DNA of 7,370 nucleotides from Peptococcaceae bacterium (GTDB lineage: Bacteria; Bacillota; Peptococcia; Peptococcales; Peptococcaceae). The first letter of the stretch is position 1, and each line of letters starts with the position of its first letter. A program made the position numbers and the translations under genes. This document shows, in pieces, positions 1-6,379 of the stretch. The stretch is taken from positions 1-7,370 of the forward strand of contig JAGARS010000066.1 in the NCBI GenBank assembly GCA_017622155.1. Reading direction: 5' to 3'. The notes beneath the pieces were generated by a model. That model was not told the DNA's origin. It ran no database searches and saw only the letters and a program-made list of their open reading frames with translations.

Positions 1-859
1 CCCATTGCTCCATACCGCCATGCAGCCGCCCACAGCTAAAGCCATCATCCCACAATGCATCGTAAATATCTTCTACTTCGGAACGCATATTGGCAAAAAT
101 GATACAGCTGTCCGGATTGTGTACCTTAAGAATATTTTTTAGCAAATCAATGCGTTCGTCAGTGTGCATCCCATCACAGCTATAATAGCTGTGGGTAATA
201 TTTCGGCTGCTCAGCTGTTCCCCTTCGATGGTAATCTGCACCGGGTTGTGCATGTACTGTTCAGCCAGACGCACCACTTCTTTTGGCATAGTAGCAGAGA
301 ACAGCAGCGTCACTCTATCGTTCGGCAGATAGGAAAGAATCTGCTCCACCTGCTCAATAAAGCCCATATGAAACATTTCATCGGCTTCGTCGATTACCAG
401 ATAGCCAATACAGCCGGTAAACAGTGTGCCCCGTTCCAGATGGTCCAATACACGCCCCGGTGTGCCAACCACCATATGGGATTTTTGTTTCAGATCTTTT
501 TCCTGCCCTTTGAAAGACTGTTTGCCATACAAAGCCGGCACTTTGATGCGCTTCAGTTTGCCGATATCGGTGATTTCCTGCTGTACCTGCATAGCCAGCT
601 CTCTGGTCGGGGTAAGAATCATCACCTGCGGCTTGTTTTCCTCCCACTCTACCAGTTCGCACAGCGGAATGGCATAAGAAGCTGTTTTGCCGCTGCCTGT
701 CTGTGCCTGGGCAATGCAGTCATGCTTTTGAAGCACATGGGGAATCACTTCACGCTGTATCGGTGTAGGTGTGTTAAGTCCTAAAAGATCCAGCGCTTTC
801 AGAATATCCTTGTGCAGCATATAGTCAGAAAAGTGTATTTTATTTGCAGTATCGTTCAT
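1..859 (-). CDS. dbpA: DEAD-box ATP-dependent RNA helicase, YxiN/DbpA type (N-terminal part, runs off left edge)
   Basis: This is an ATP-dependent RNA helicase of the DEAD-box family, which unwinds short RNA duplexes; the DbpA/YxiN branch acts on 23S rRNA during large-subunit ribosome assembly. The visible 286 residues contain the Q motif around PTPIQ (31-35), Walker A AQTGSGKT (52-59), PTRELA (84-89), GTPGR (132-136), DEAD (157-160) and SAT (188-190). The start of the second RecA domain follows, with CIIFANMRSEV from 252. Stretches such as IPLCELVEWEENKPQ and KQKSHMVVGTPGRVLDHLE match my recollection of Bacillus YxiN closely, which is why I prefer this branch over CshA-like helicases. The C-terminal RNA-binding domain that would confirm DbpA lies outside the window. 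The ATG at 857-859 follows GAGGAA at a normal distance. The gene is divergent from the glutaredoxin gene and has its own promoter at 903-932. The helicase call is near certain; the subfamily is likely. Confidence 0.93.
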   Translation of the reverse strand, partial: MNDTANKIHFSDYMLHKDILKALDLLGLNTPTPIQREVIPHVLQKHDCIAQAQTGSGKTASYAIPLCELVEWEENKPQVMILTPTRELAMQVQQEITDIGKLKRIKVPALYGKQSFKGQEKDLKQKSHMVVGTPGRVLDHLERGTLFTGCIGYLVIDEADEMFHMGFIEQVEQILSYLPNDRVTLLFSATMPKEVVRLAEQYMHNPVQITIEGEQLSSRNITHSYYSCDGMHTDERIDLLKNILKVHNPDSCIIFANMRSEVEDIYDALWDDGFSCGRLHGGMEQW

Positions 860-902
860 AACGGTTCCTCGCAATCATTTATTGTGTTGTCATAACATAA
901 GT

Positions 903-932
903 ATTATAGCACATATTTTTATTTATTGACTA
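903..932 (-). promoter_or_regulatory. Promoter of the DEAD-box helicase gene
   Basis: On the minus strand a perfect TATAAT (903-908) is directly preceded by TGTGC (909-913), the TRTGN extension common in Gram-positive promoters. A weak -35, TAGTCA (927-932), lies 18 bp upstream. A better hexamer, TTGACA (933-938), is 24 bp away, which is too far for a standard sigma-A promoter. The extended -10 probably carries recognition. The start codon at 859 lies about 40 bases downstream of the -10. Confidence 0.7.
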
Positions 933-938
933 TGTCAA
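926..938. promoter_or_regulatory. Palindrome TTGAC-tat-GTCAA, candidate operator
   Basis: A perfect 5+3+5 inverted repeat lies in the divergent intergenic region and covers the -35 area of the helicase promoter. It is about 35 bp upstream of the plus-strand -10. Its shape resembles FNR/CRP-type dyads, but the central spacing is 3 rather than 4, so no regulator can be named. It may be a chance palindrome in AT-rich DNA. Confidence 0.3.
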
Positions 939-969
939 ATTATTTTATTAGCACTTCTATACCATTTCA

Positions 970-978
970 TGTTACAAT
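970..978 (+). promoter_or_regulatory. Probable extended -10 promoter of the glutaredoxin gene
   Basis: TG-t-TACAAT forms an extended -10 element (TG at 970-971, hexamer at 973-978). No convincing -35 lies 16-18 bp upstream; TTGACT at 926-931 is much too far away. Transcription would begin near 985, giving a leader of about 65 bases before the start codon at 1051. Confidence 0.4.
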
Positions 979-1050
979 ATAAAAAGTGCCTTGTAAATAC
1001 CTCGGCACATGGATTACTGCTATATTATTTTGTTCCAGGGGGATTTCACA

Positions 1051-1314
1051 ATGGCCAAAGAAGTTACCGTATATACCATGAACCGCTGCCCATTCTGCTT
1101 ACAGCTGAAACTGTTTCTGAAACGCCAGGGCGTAGAATTTACCGAAATCAATACATCGGAACATCCCGAAGTATTGAAAATGCTGCAGGATGAAACCAGC
1201 TTTCTGACATTGCCGCAGGTATTTGTAGAAGACAATTTCCTGGGCGGCTACGACAATATCATCGACCTGCATCAGAAAGGCAAGTTTAAACGTATTTTCG
1301 GTTTAGAAGAATAA
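1051..1314 (+). CDS. Glutaredoxin-family thiol-disulfide oxidoreductase
   Basis: This is a small cytosolic redox protein of 87 residues with a thioredoxin fold. It is expected to reduce disulfides or glutathione-type mixed disulfides through a CPFC dithiol active site at residues 13-16, after the first strand VTVYTM. The cis-proline loop TLPQVF (53-58) and the GGYDN motif (65-69) that follow are the standard Grx signature and complete the ligand groove. The ATG at 1051 is chosen because AGGGGG at 1037-1042 sits 8 bases upstream and the protein then begins at the first beta strand. An upstream in-frame ATG at 1009 would add 14 residues with no family match. Grx rather than NrdH is favoured by GGYDN and the absence of the NrdH C-terminal WSGFRP-type motif. 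The electron donor is unknown, since glutathione is not universal in this phylum. It is the only plus-strand gene in the window and ends at the shared terminator at 1333-1360. Confidence 0.92.
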   Translation: MAKEVTVYTMNRCPFCLQLKLFLKRQGVEFTEINTSEHPEVLKMLQDETSFLTLPQVFVEDNFLGGYDNIIDLHQKGKFKRIFGLEE

Positions 1315-1332
1315 GATACCAATACAAACAAC

Positions 1333-1360
1333 AAGAGCTCTGCGTGATTGCAGAGCTCTT
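1333..1360. terminator. Bidirectional intrinsic terminator between the glutaredoxin gene and glmS
   Basis: A perfect 11-bp stem, AAGAGCTCTGC (1333-1343) with GCAGAGCTCTT (1350-1360), encloses a 6-base loop. On the plus strand it is followed by TCTTTCTG, and on the minus strand by TTGTTGTTTGTATT. It lies between two convergent genes, 18 bases after the glutaredoxin stop and 34 bases after the glmS stop, so it can end both transcripts. The U-tracts are moderate on both sides. Confidence 0.85.
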
Positions 1361-1394
1361 TCTTTCTGTACGTGCTTTATTTATTCCAATTCAA

Positions 1395-3218
1395 TTATTC
1401 CACTGTCACACTCTTCGCCAGGTTTCTTGGCTGGTCAATCTCACAGCCTCTTACTTTTGCTGTGTAGTAGCTGATGAGCTGCAGCGGAATCACTGCCAGC
1501 ACCGGCGCCACAAAGTTGTGAATGCGCGGAATAGCAATGGTTTCATCTACAAATTTCTGTGTTTCTTCGTCACCTTCGTTGATGATAGCCAGTACATTTG
1601 CTTCTCTTGCTTTTACCTCTTTGATATTGCTTGCAATCTTATCATAGGTGGCATCCTGTACACAGATAGCAATTACCGGTGTTTCATCGGTTACCAGTGC
1701 CAGTGTGCCGTGTTTCAGTTCCCCGGCTGCGTAAGCTTCTGCATGAATATAGCTGATTTCTTTCAGCTTCAAGGACCCTTCCAGTGCAATTGCCCAGTCT
1801 AAACCGCGACCGATAAAGAAAATATCGTTGGCATCTTTATAGCCTTCTGCCGCTTTCTGAATCTGTTCCAGGTATGCATCGGTAAGCATGGTCTCTGCAA
1901 TGTCAGGCAGATGCTGCAAGCCTTCCAGAATTTCTGCTCGCAATGCCCCATTGTCCATGCCTTTCTGCTGTGCCAGATATACACCTAATAAGTATTCTGC
2001 AATGAGCATGGTGGTATATGCTTTGGTGCTTGCCACACTGATTTCAGGGCCTGCCCAGATATAGATGACATAATCACTTTCTCTGGCAATGGCACTGCCT
2101 ACCACATTGGTAACAGCCATTACCTTGCAGCCGTTTTTCTTCGCTTCTCTTAATGCTGCTACCGTATCTGCTGTTTCACCACTCTGGCTAATCACAATCA
2201 CTAATGTGTGTTCATCCAGCATCGGCTCTCTATAACGGAACTCGGATGCGATCTCTACTTCTACCGGAATCCGTGCCAGCTTTTCAATCACAGCCTTGCC
2301 TACCAGCCCTGCGTGATACGCAGTACCGCAAGCTACGATATAAATCTTGTTCCAGCTGTTTACCTGCTCTGCACTCAAGTCAAAGTCAAACTGTACTTCT
2401 CCACCATGAATACGGCCTGCAATGGTTTTCTTAAACACAGTTGGCTGCTCAAAGATTTCTTTCAGCATGAAATGCTCATAGCCATCTTTTTCTGCTGCTT
2501 CCGCATCCCACTCAATGGTATGCACTTCTTTATCAATCACTTCTAATGCATGGTTTTTGATGGTGATGCCATCCTGTGTGAGCACACACAGTTCTCCCTG
2601 CTCAATATACATGCATTCTCTGGTATATGCCAAAAGCGCAGGCACATCGGAAGCGATAAAGCTTTCCCCATCGCCTATACCCAGTACCATAGGGCTGTCC
2701 TTGCGGCATGCAATGATTTTGTCCGACTCATCGGCACAAATCATTACCAGCGCATAAGCACCTTCTAATACATCTAATACTTTCACTACAGTTTCTTCAA
2801 AACTGCCGTTGTAGAATTTCTCTAACAGATGTGCCACTACCTCGGTATCTGTCTCGGAAGTAAACACTTCATCGGCTAAATAGGTTTCTTTTAAACGCAG
2901 ATAGTTTTCTACAATGCCGTTGTGCACCACTGCAAATTTGCCGTTCTGGCTGGTGTGCGGGTGTGCATTGTAATCACTTGGGCGGCCGTGGGTAGCCCAG
3001 CGTGTGTGTCCGATACCGATACTGCTCTCCAAATGCAGGTCTTCAATTTTATTCTGCAGATTCACAAGCTTTCCTTCTGCTTTGTTTACCAGCACTTCAC
3101 TGCCCTGTACAATGGCAATGCCGGAAGAGTCATAGCCGCGATACTCCAGTTTGCTTAGGCCCTGCAGCATCACATCTACTGCATTTCGTTTTCCGATATA
3201 TCCTACGATTCCGCACAT
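1395..3218 (-). CDS. glmS: Glutamine-fructose-6-phosphate aminotransferase (isomerizing), glucosamine-6-phosphate synthase
   Basis: This cytosolic enzyme converts fructose-6-phosphate and glutamine to glucosamine-6-phosphate, the first committed step to UDP-GlcNAc, peptidoglycan and teichoic acids. The 607-residue length matches the family. The N-terminal glutaminase domain (about 1-220) begins MCGIVGYIG, so removal of Met exposes the nucleophilic cysteine. RGYDSSG (27-33), HTRWATHG (71-78), NG (100-101) and SETDTE (121-126) are present. Two SIS sugar-isomerase domains follow, with CGTAYHAG (297-304), SQSGET (344-349), STKAYT (397-402), and EGSLKLKEISYIHAEAYAAG then ELKHG (480-504). The C-terminus DQPRNLAKSVTVE carries the active-site lysine (K602). 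The start is ATG 3218 because GGAGG lies 8 bases upstream; an in-frame GTG at 3227 overlaps that Shine-Dalgarno and is rejected. The gene has its own probable promoter at 3346-3374 and the shared terminator at 1333-1360. The gene looks complete. Confidence 0.98.
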   Translation of the reverse strand: MCGIVGYIGKRNAVDVMLQGLSKLEYRGYDSSGIAIVQGSEVLVNKAEGKLVNLQNKIEDLHLESSIGIGHTRWATHGRPSDYNAHPHTSQNGKFAVVHNGIVENYLRLKETYLADEVFTSETDTEVVAHLLEKFYNGSFEETVVKVLDVLEGAYALVMICADESDKIIACRKDSPMVLGIGDGESFIASDVPALLAYTRECMYIEQGELCVLTQDGITIKNHALEVIDKEVHTIEWDAEAAEKDGYEHFMLKEIFEQPTVFKKTIAGRIHGGEVQFDFDLSAEQVNSWNKIYIVACGTAYHAGLVGKAVIEKLARIPVEVEIASEFRYREPMLDEHTLVIVISQSGETADTVAALREAKKNGCKVMAVTNVVGSAIARESDYVIYIWAGPEISVASTKAYTTMLIAEYLLGVYLAQQKGMDNGALRAEILEGLQHLPDIAETMLTDAYLEQIQKAAEGYKDANDIFFIGRGLDWAIALEGSLKLKEISYIHAEAYAAGELKHGTLALVTDETPVIAICVQDATYDKIASNIKEVKAREANVLAIINEGDEETQKFVDETIAIPRIHNFVAPVLAVIPLQLISYYTAKVRGCEIDQPRNLAKSVTVE

Positions 3219-3291
3219 TGTGTGCACCTCCGTTATGGTTCAAATTACATATGAATCAATCTATATCTGTCTATCTTTATCTACAATACAA

Positions 3292-3319
3292 CATACTGTA
3301 CATCTGCATACACAGTATG
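3292..3319. repeat. Inverted repeat in the glmS leader
   Basis: CATACTGT (3292-3299) and ACAGTATG (3312-3319) form perfect 8-bp arms around a 12-base spacer. The repeat lies between the glmS -10 and the start codon, so it could be an operator or a leader-RNA hairpin. The next stretch toward the gene (about 3255-3287) is rich in GATA-like units on the minus strand. No known glmS ribozyme or regulator site was recognised. Confidence 0.4.
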
Positions 3320-3345
3320 ATTTATATGCATAAAGCAATCAGTTT

Positions 3346-3374
3346 ATTATACTATCTGTTTAGAAAAAAAACAA
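3346..3374 (-). promoter_or_regulatory. Probable glmS promoter
   Basis: On the minus strand a perfect TATAAT (3346-3351) follows a weak -35, TTGTTT (3369-3374), with exactly 17 bp between them. The -35 falls inside the T-rich tail of the scpB terminator. Transcription would start near 3339, giving a leader of about 120 bases before ATG 3218. Confidence 0.6.
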
Positions 3375-3404
3375 CAAAATATGGCACAAAATCTGTGCCA
3401 TATT
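3361..3404 (-). terminator. Intrinsic terminator of the M50-scpA-scpB operon
   Basis: A perfect 11-bp stem (3394-3404 with 3378-3388, core ATATGGCACA) closes a 5-base loop. On the minus strand it is followed by a tract of mostly T, including eight T in a row. The stem begins 2 bases after the scpB stop codon, so it is the natural end of that transcript. It insulates glmS, whose promoter lies immediately beyond and partly inside the T tract. Confidence 0.9.
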
Positions 3405-3406
3405 AG

Positions 3407-3994
3407 TTATTTTTGTTCAAGTTCAATTAATTTTAATTCTTCAGCTACCAGCTGCTCCGCCTGGGCCATATCCAGATGGGCCAAACCGCTGGTTGGCAGT
3501 TCGTCCAGGCTTTCGATATTGAAATACTGCAGAAACTTGCGTGTGGTGCCGTATAGAATCGGCCGGCCCGGTGAATCTTTGCGGCCTTGTTCTTCAATGA
3601 GCTCGCGCGCGTGTAAATTCTGAATGATTTTATCGGATTTCACGCCGCGAATCAGCTCTACTTCACCTCGTGTCACCGGCTGTTTATACGCAATAATGGC
3701 CAGTGTTTCCAGTGCAGCCATGGACAATGTGCTAATCTGCGGGCGATACAGTTTTTCCACATATGGCAGATAATCCTGCTTGATTGCCATGATATAGCCG
3801 TCTCCCAGCTTAATCACACCAATCCCTTTGGAGGCGTCGCTGTAATCATCTATCAGCCAGTCCAGCACATCCAGTACATCATCTTCTTCCAGTTCAGCCA
3901 GTTCACAAATCTGGGCAATGGTCAAGGGTTCATTTGTAATAAACAGCAGGCTTTCTACTGTTGCACGAATTTTTTCAACATACTGCACATCCAT
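3407..3994 (-). CDS. scpB: Segregation and condensation protein B
   Basis: ScpB dimerises and joins ScpA and SMC in the bacterial condensin complex that compacts and segregates the chromosome. The 195-residue product has the expected two winged-helix units. The first covers about 8-80 (RATVESLLFITNEPLTIAQI). The second starts at LSMAALETLAIIAYKQPVTR (90-109), continues with GEVELIRGV (110-118), and is followed by GRPILYGTT (143-151) and SLDELP (162-167), all hallmarks of the family. Codons end in an acidic tail. It lies 23 bases after scpA on the same strand and is the last gene of the operon, with a terminator 2 bases past the stop. The start is uncertain. The ATG at 3994 sits only 1 base after GAGGTG, whereas the in-frame GTG at 3988 has a 7-base spacing, so the true protein may be 193 residues. 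The family call does not depend on this. Confidence 0.96.
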   Translation of the reverse strand: MDVQYVEKIRATVESLLFITNEPLTIAQICELAELEEDDVLDVLDWLIDDYSDASKGIGVIKLGDGYIMAIKQDYLPYVEKLYRPQISTLSMAALETLAIIAYKQPVTRGEVELIRGVKSDKIIQNLHARELIEEQGRKDSPGRPILYGTTRKFLQYFNIESLDELPTSGLAHLDMAQAEQLVAEELKLIELEQK

Positions 3995-4017
3995 TCACCT
4001 CGCATGTATGGTTATTT

Positions 4018-4776
4018 CTAATTTTTCGGACTTTTATCTTTCGGAAAAATCCATAACGGTCCGAAATTTTCCTGCTGCTGAAAGGAAAGCTCGCCCAAAC
4101 GGCATAGTTCCAGCAATGCCATAAACACAGTAATCACTTTGCGTTTGCTGTCGTGATGCCCAAACAATGTGGTAAAGGCAATGCTGTTTTCCTGCTGCAA
4201 ACGATTGCGAATATCCGCCATGCTGTCTTCTACCAGGTATTCTTCTTTAGACAGCACCAGTTCGTGTTTTTCTTCCGGCAGTTCCAGCTGTTCCATCACC
4301 TGGGCAAAGGCCTGCATCAACTGCTCCAGTGTGACATCTTCCAATGGATTGCCCTGATCCAGCGCGCCGGTCAGCTTGTCGATATCCTGCGGTTTCAGCA
4401 TGTACATCGCTTCTTTCGGCTCTTTTTGCTGCAGCAATTCCGCAGTTTCTTTGTAAAACCGATATTCCACCAGACGCTGTACCAGTTCAGCACGAGGGTC
4501 TTCTTCCTCAACAACCTCGCCATCGGCATTTCTGCGTTTTGGCAGAAGCATTTTGGCCTTAATACTCAACAGTGTGGCCGCAATCAGCAGAAATTCACTG
4601 GCAATCTCCAGATCCATCTCTCTGGCTTCATCCAGAAACTGCAGATACTGCTCGGTAATCACCGCAATGGGAATATCGTAAATATCCATTTTGTTTTTGT
4701 CTATTAAGTGTAACAGTAAATCCAGCGGGCCGTCAAAGTTGTCCAGATGGATTTCATATTTTTTACCTTCCGGCAT
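4018..4776 (-). CDS. scpA: Segregation and condensation protein A
   Basis: ScpA is the kleisin of the SMC-ScpAB complex. Its N-terminus binds the SMC neck, its C-terminal winged helix binds the SMC cap, and the centre binds the ScpB dimer. The 252-residue length matches Bacillus ScpA. The N-terminal signature YEIHLDNFDGPLDLLLHLI (7-25), IYDIPIAVITEQYL (32-45), and the helix LEIASEFLLIAATLLSIKAK (56-75) followed by MLLPKR are diagnostic. An acidic linker (84-96, GEVVEEEDP) separates the N-terminal domain from the middle. The C-terminal winged helix spans about 184-246 and ends VITVFMALLELCRLGEL then FGPLWIF. ATG 4776 has GGAGG about 8 bases upstream. The gene begins 47 bases after the M50 gene and precedes scpB by 23 bases, an order common in Bacillota. 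No missing elements were seen. Confidence 0.97.
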   Translation of the reverse strand: MPEGKKYEIHLDNFDGPLDLLLHLIDKNKMDIYDIPIAVITEQYLQFLDEAREMDLEIASEFLLIAATLLSIKAKMLLPKRRNADGEVVEEEDPRAELVQRLVEYRFYKETAELLQQKEPKEAMYMLKPQDIDKLTGALDQGNPLEDVTLEQLMQAFAQVMEQLELPEEKHELVLSKEEYLVEDSMADIRNRLQQENSIAFTTLFGHHDSKRKVITVFMALLELCRLGELSFQQQENFGPLWIFPKDKSPKN

Positions 4777-4823
4777 TTTGTACGCCTCCGCTCAAATAAA
4801 AAGTACTTACAACGCTAGTAATG

Positions 4824-5453
4824 CTAGAAAATCAGATTTAACATCCAGCCGTAAAAATTCAAAATGCCATAGGCAATTGGCTGAATAATCATATCGGTAA
4901 TATTAAACAGAATCAGCACCATCAGAATAACAAAGCCATACCGTTCCATTGTAGTTAAAAATTTAAACGCTGTCTGTTTTGGCAAAAAACCTGCCAAGAT
5001 TTTAGAGCCATCCAAAGGCGGAATGGGAATCAGGTTGAAAACTGCCAGAAATACATTCAAAATAATACAGTAATTCAGGAACTGATTCAGAAACGGCACT
5101 GTATAAAACCCCTGTCCCGCTACATAAACGGCATATGCAATATATGCCACAATCAGATTCACCAATGGCCCTGCCAGACTCACCAGCATCATACCTGTGG
5201 TGCGATTGCCTTTAAAGAAAAATGGATTTACCGGTACCGGTTTGGCCCAGCCAAAGCCGGCAATAAGCATCATCAATGCACCGATTGGATCTAAATGCGC
5301 CAATGGATTCAGTGTAAGCCGCCCGGCAGCCTTTGCTGTGTTATCCCCCAGGCAGTATGCCACATAGCCATGAGCCAGTTCATGTAATGTAATCGCCAAT
5401 AATACTGCCAGCAGCGTTGCCGCCATACTGGTAATAGAACTTCCAAAAAACAT
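4824..5453 (-). CDS. M50-family (site-2 protease-like) integral membrane zinc metalloprotease
   Basis: This is a membrane-embedded zinc protease of the compact S2P/M50 class (209 residues), expected to cleave substrates within or near the membrane; its substrate is unknown. The zinc motif HELAH is at 24-28 inside the first hydrophobic helix (about 8-32). GRLTLNPLAHLDPIG (44-58), the conserved AGPLVNL (94-100), and NLIPIPPLDG (140-149), which supplies the third zinc ligand D148, complete the active-site signature. Further hydrophobic segments lie near 57-68, 88-112, 126-142 and 173-205. ATG 5453 is chosen because AAAGGAG lies 9 bases upstream and a strong promoter stands just before it. A longer reading to 5630 would pass through that promoter and into the palindrome. 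It heads the scpA-scpB operon, a frequent neighbourhood, but no mechanistic link to condensin follows from that. Confidence 0.93.
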   Translation of the reverse strand: MFFGSSITSMAATLLAVLLAITLHELAHGYVAYCLGDNTAKAAGRLTLNPLAHLDPIGALMMLIAGFGWAKPVPVNPFFFKGNRTTGMMLVSLAGPLVNLIVAYIAYAVYVAGQGFYTVPFLNQFLNYCIILNVFLAVFNLIPIPPLDGSKILAGFLPKQTAFKFLTTMERYGFVILMVLILFNITDMIIQPIAYGILNFYGWMLNLIF

Positions 5454-5484
5454 GTTGTTTCGCTCCTTTATTGTTTGACAAATT

Positions 5485-5513
5485 ATTATAGCACAACAAT
5501 ACAGCATTGTCAT
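5485..5513 (-). promoter_or_regulatory. Sigma-A type promoter of the M50-scpA-scpB operon
   Basis: On the minus strand the -35 ATGACA (5508-5513, 5 of 6 consensus) is followed by a 17-bp spacer and a perfect TATAAT (5485-5490) with the TGTGC extension (5491-5495). The -10 is about 31 bases upstream of ATG 5453. The spacer also holds a small inverted repeat (ACAAT 5496-5500, ATTGT 5506-5510) that could serve a regulator or be chance. This is the best promoter match in the window. Confidence 0.8.
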
Positions 5514-5589
5514 AACATTTTTCCAGTTTGGCACGCAAAATTCCTGCATAAATTGTGAAAACAAAGAAATAACCCGTCGTCCTAACCAT

Positions 5590-5711
5590 ATGACATAGAT
5601 AATTTTTCGTATCACAAGGCGGCTTTGCAATTTGTGAGCGACGCGTACTTATGGTACGCAAGGCGAACTAATTGCAAAACAACACGGTGATACGGAAAAT
5701 TAGCATGTCAT
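5590..5711. repeat. 122-bp nested imperfect palindrome, MITE-like or REP-like element
   Basis: The two ends are inverted copies. ATGACAT (5590-5596) pairs with ATGTCAT (5705-5711). After a small irregularity, 5600-5615 pairs with 5687-5702 over 16 bp with one G-T (TTTTTCGTATCAC side). Inside, TTTGCAATT (5624-5632) pairs with AATTGCAAA (5670-5678), and GCGTAC (5643-5648) pairs with GTACGC (5654-5659) around a 5-base loop. AAGGCG occurs once in each half as a direct repeat (5616-5621, 5660-5665). The element fills the gap between the deoC stop codon and the M50 promoter. There is no long T run next to the stem, so it is not a typical terminator, although so strong a hairpin could stop or stabilise deoC mRNA. 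No target-site duplication is clear. The mobile-element reading is inference. Confidence 0.65.
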
Positions 5712-6349
5712 TATCGTGCTAACAATGCACTGCTTCCCAACCGATTTGCCCCCGCAGATAACATATTTTCCGCATCTTCCACGGTACGAATGCCGCCGGC
5801 TGCTTTGATTTTTACATCTGCACCGCATTCTTTGCGGAACAATGTCACATCTTCTACGGTGGCACCGGCTGAGCCGAATCCTGTACTGGTTTTGATATAA
5901 TCGGCTTTTGCCTCGGTGACAATTTTGCACAATTGCACTTTTTCTGCTTCGGTGAGATAGCAGGTTTCTACAATTACTTTTAATACACGATTGCCGCAGG
6001 CATGTTTCAGTGCTTTGATTTCGTGTGCCACTTTGTCCCACTCACCGTTTTTCACATCACACAGATTGATAACCATGTCAATTTCATCGGCACCGTTTGC
6101 CAGTGCTTCTTTGGTTTCCACCAGTTTTACCATTGTGGTCTGATAACCGTTTGGAAAGCCGATTACGGTACAGATTGGCATAGCACCGTTTACATAGGCT
6201 TTTGCTTTTGCCACATAGCAAGGCGGAATGCATACAGATGCCGCATTGCCGCTAATGGCTTCGTCACATAGTTTCTGCACCTGAGTCCAGGTGGTGGTTT
6301 GTTTTAATACGGTATGGTCGATGTGGGTATAAATTTGTTCTAACTGCAT
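5711..6349 (-). CDS. deoC: Deoxyribose-phosphate aldolase
   Basis: DeoC cleaves 2-deoxyribose-5-phosphate to glyceraldehyde-3-phosphate and acetaldehyde, the last step of deoxynucleoside catabolism, in the cytosol. The 212 residues form a TIM-barrel class I aldolase. HIDHTVL (9-15) opens the first strand. GADEIDMVINL (86-96) carries D91, the counterpart of E. coli D102. LKVIVET (123-129) follows. IKTSTGF (152-158) carries the Schiff-base lysine K153 (E. coli K167), and IKAAGGIRT (181-189) carries K182 (E. coli K201). All catalytic residues are present. ATG 6349 follows AAAGGAG at 8 bases. The C-terminus ends NRLGSSALLAR, a little sooner after the RLG motif than I expect for the family, and the stop codon is shared with the end of the 5590-5711 palindrome. 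No other deo or nucleoside genes are adjacent, and the leader contains a second palindrome. Confidence 0.97.
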   Translation of the reverse strand: MQLEQIYTHIDHTVLKQTTTWTQVQKLCDEAISGNAASVCIPPCYVAKAKAYVNGAMPICTVIGFPNGYQTTMVKLVETKEALANGADEIDMVINLCDVKNGEWDKVAHEIKALKHACGNRVLKVIVETCYLTEAEKVQLCKIVTEAKADYIKTSTGFGSAGATVEDVTLFRKECGADVKIKAAGGIRTVEDAENMLSAGANRLGSSALLAR

Positions 6350-6379
6350 AATAGTTTCTCCTTTGTATTACGATATTCT

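Noticed and set aside
164..784. Open frame on the plus strand opposite the helicase
   Set aside because: It is the complement of a strongly conserved DEAD-box coding frame and has no recognisable domain or ribosome binding site.
1009..1050. Upstream ATG for the glutaredoxin
   Set aside because: It adds 14 unmatched residues, and the clear AGGGGG site is placed for the ATG at 1051.
1344..1802. Open frame on the plus strand opposite glmS
   Set aside because: It is antisense to conserved SIS-domain sequence, starts within the shared terminator and has no family signature.
3219..3227. GTG at 3227 as glmS start
   Set aside because: It overlaps the GGAGG ribosome binding site and would bury the catalytic cysteine, which must become N-terminal after Met removal.
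5231..5242. 12-bp perfect palindrome around ACCGGTACCGGT
   Set aside because: It lies inside the conserved M50 coding sequence (KPVPV region) and is adequately explained by codon content.
5475..5503. Plus-strand TTGACA as a promoter pointing toward deoC
   Set aside because: No acceptable -10 lies 16-18 bp downstream and there is no plus-strand gene to serve.
5454..5630. N-terminal extension of the M50 protein to 5630
   Set aside because: It would translate through a strong promoter (5485-5513) and into the palindromic element, has no family match, and lacks a ribosome binding site comparable to AAAGGAG before ATG 5453.
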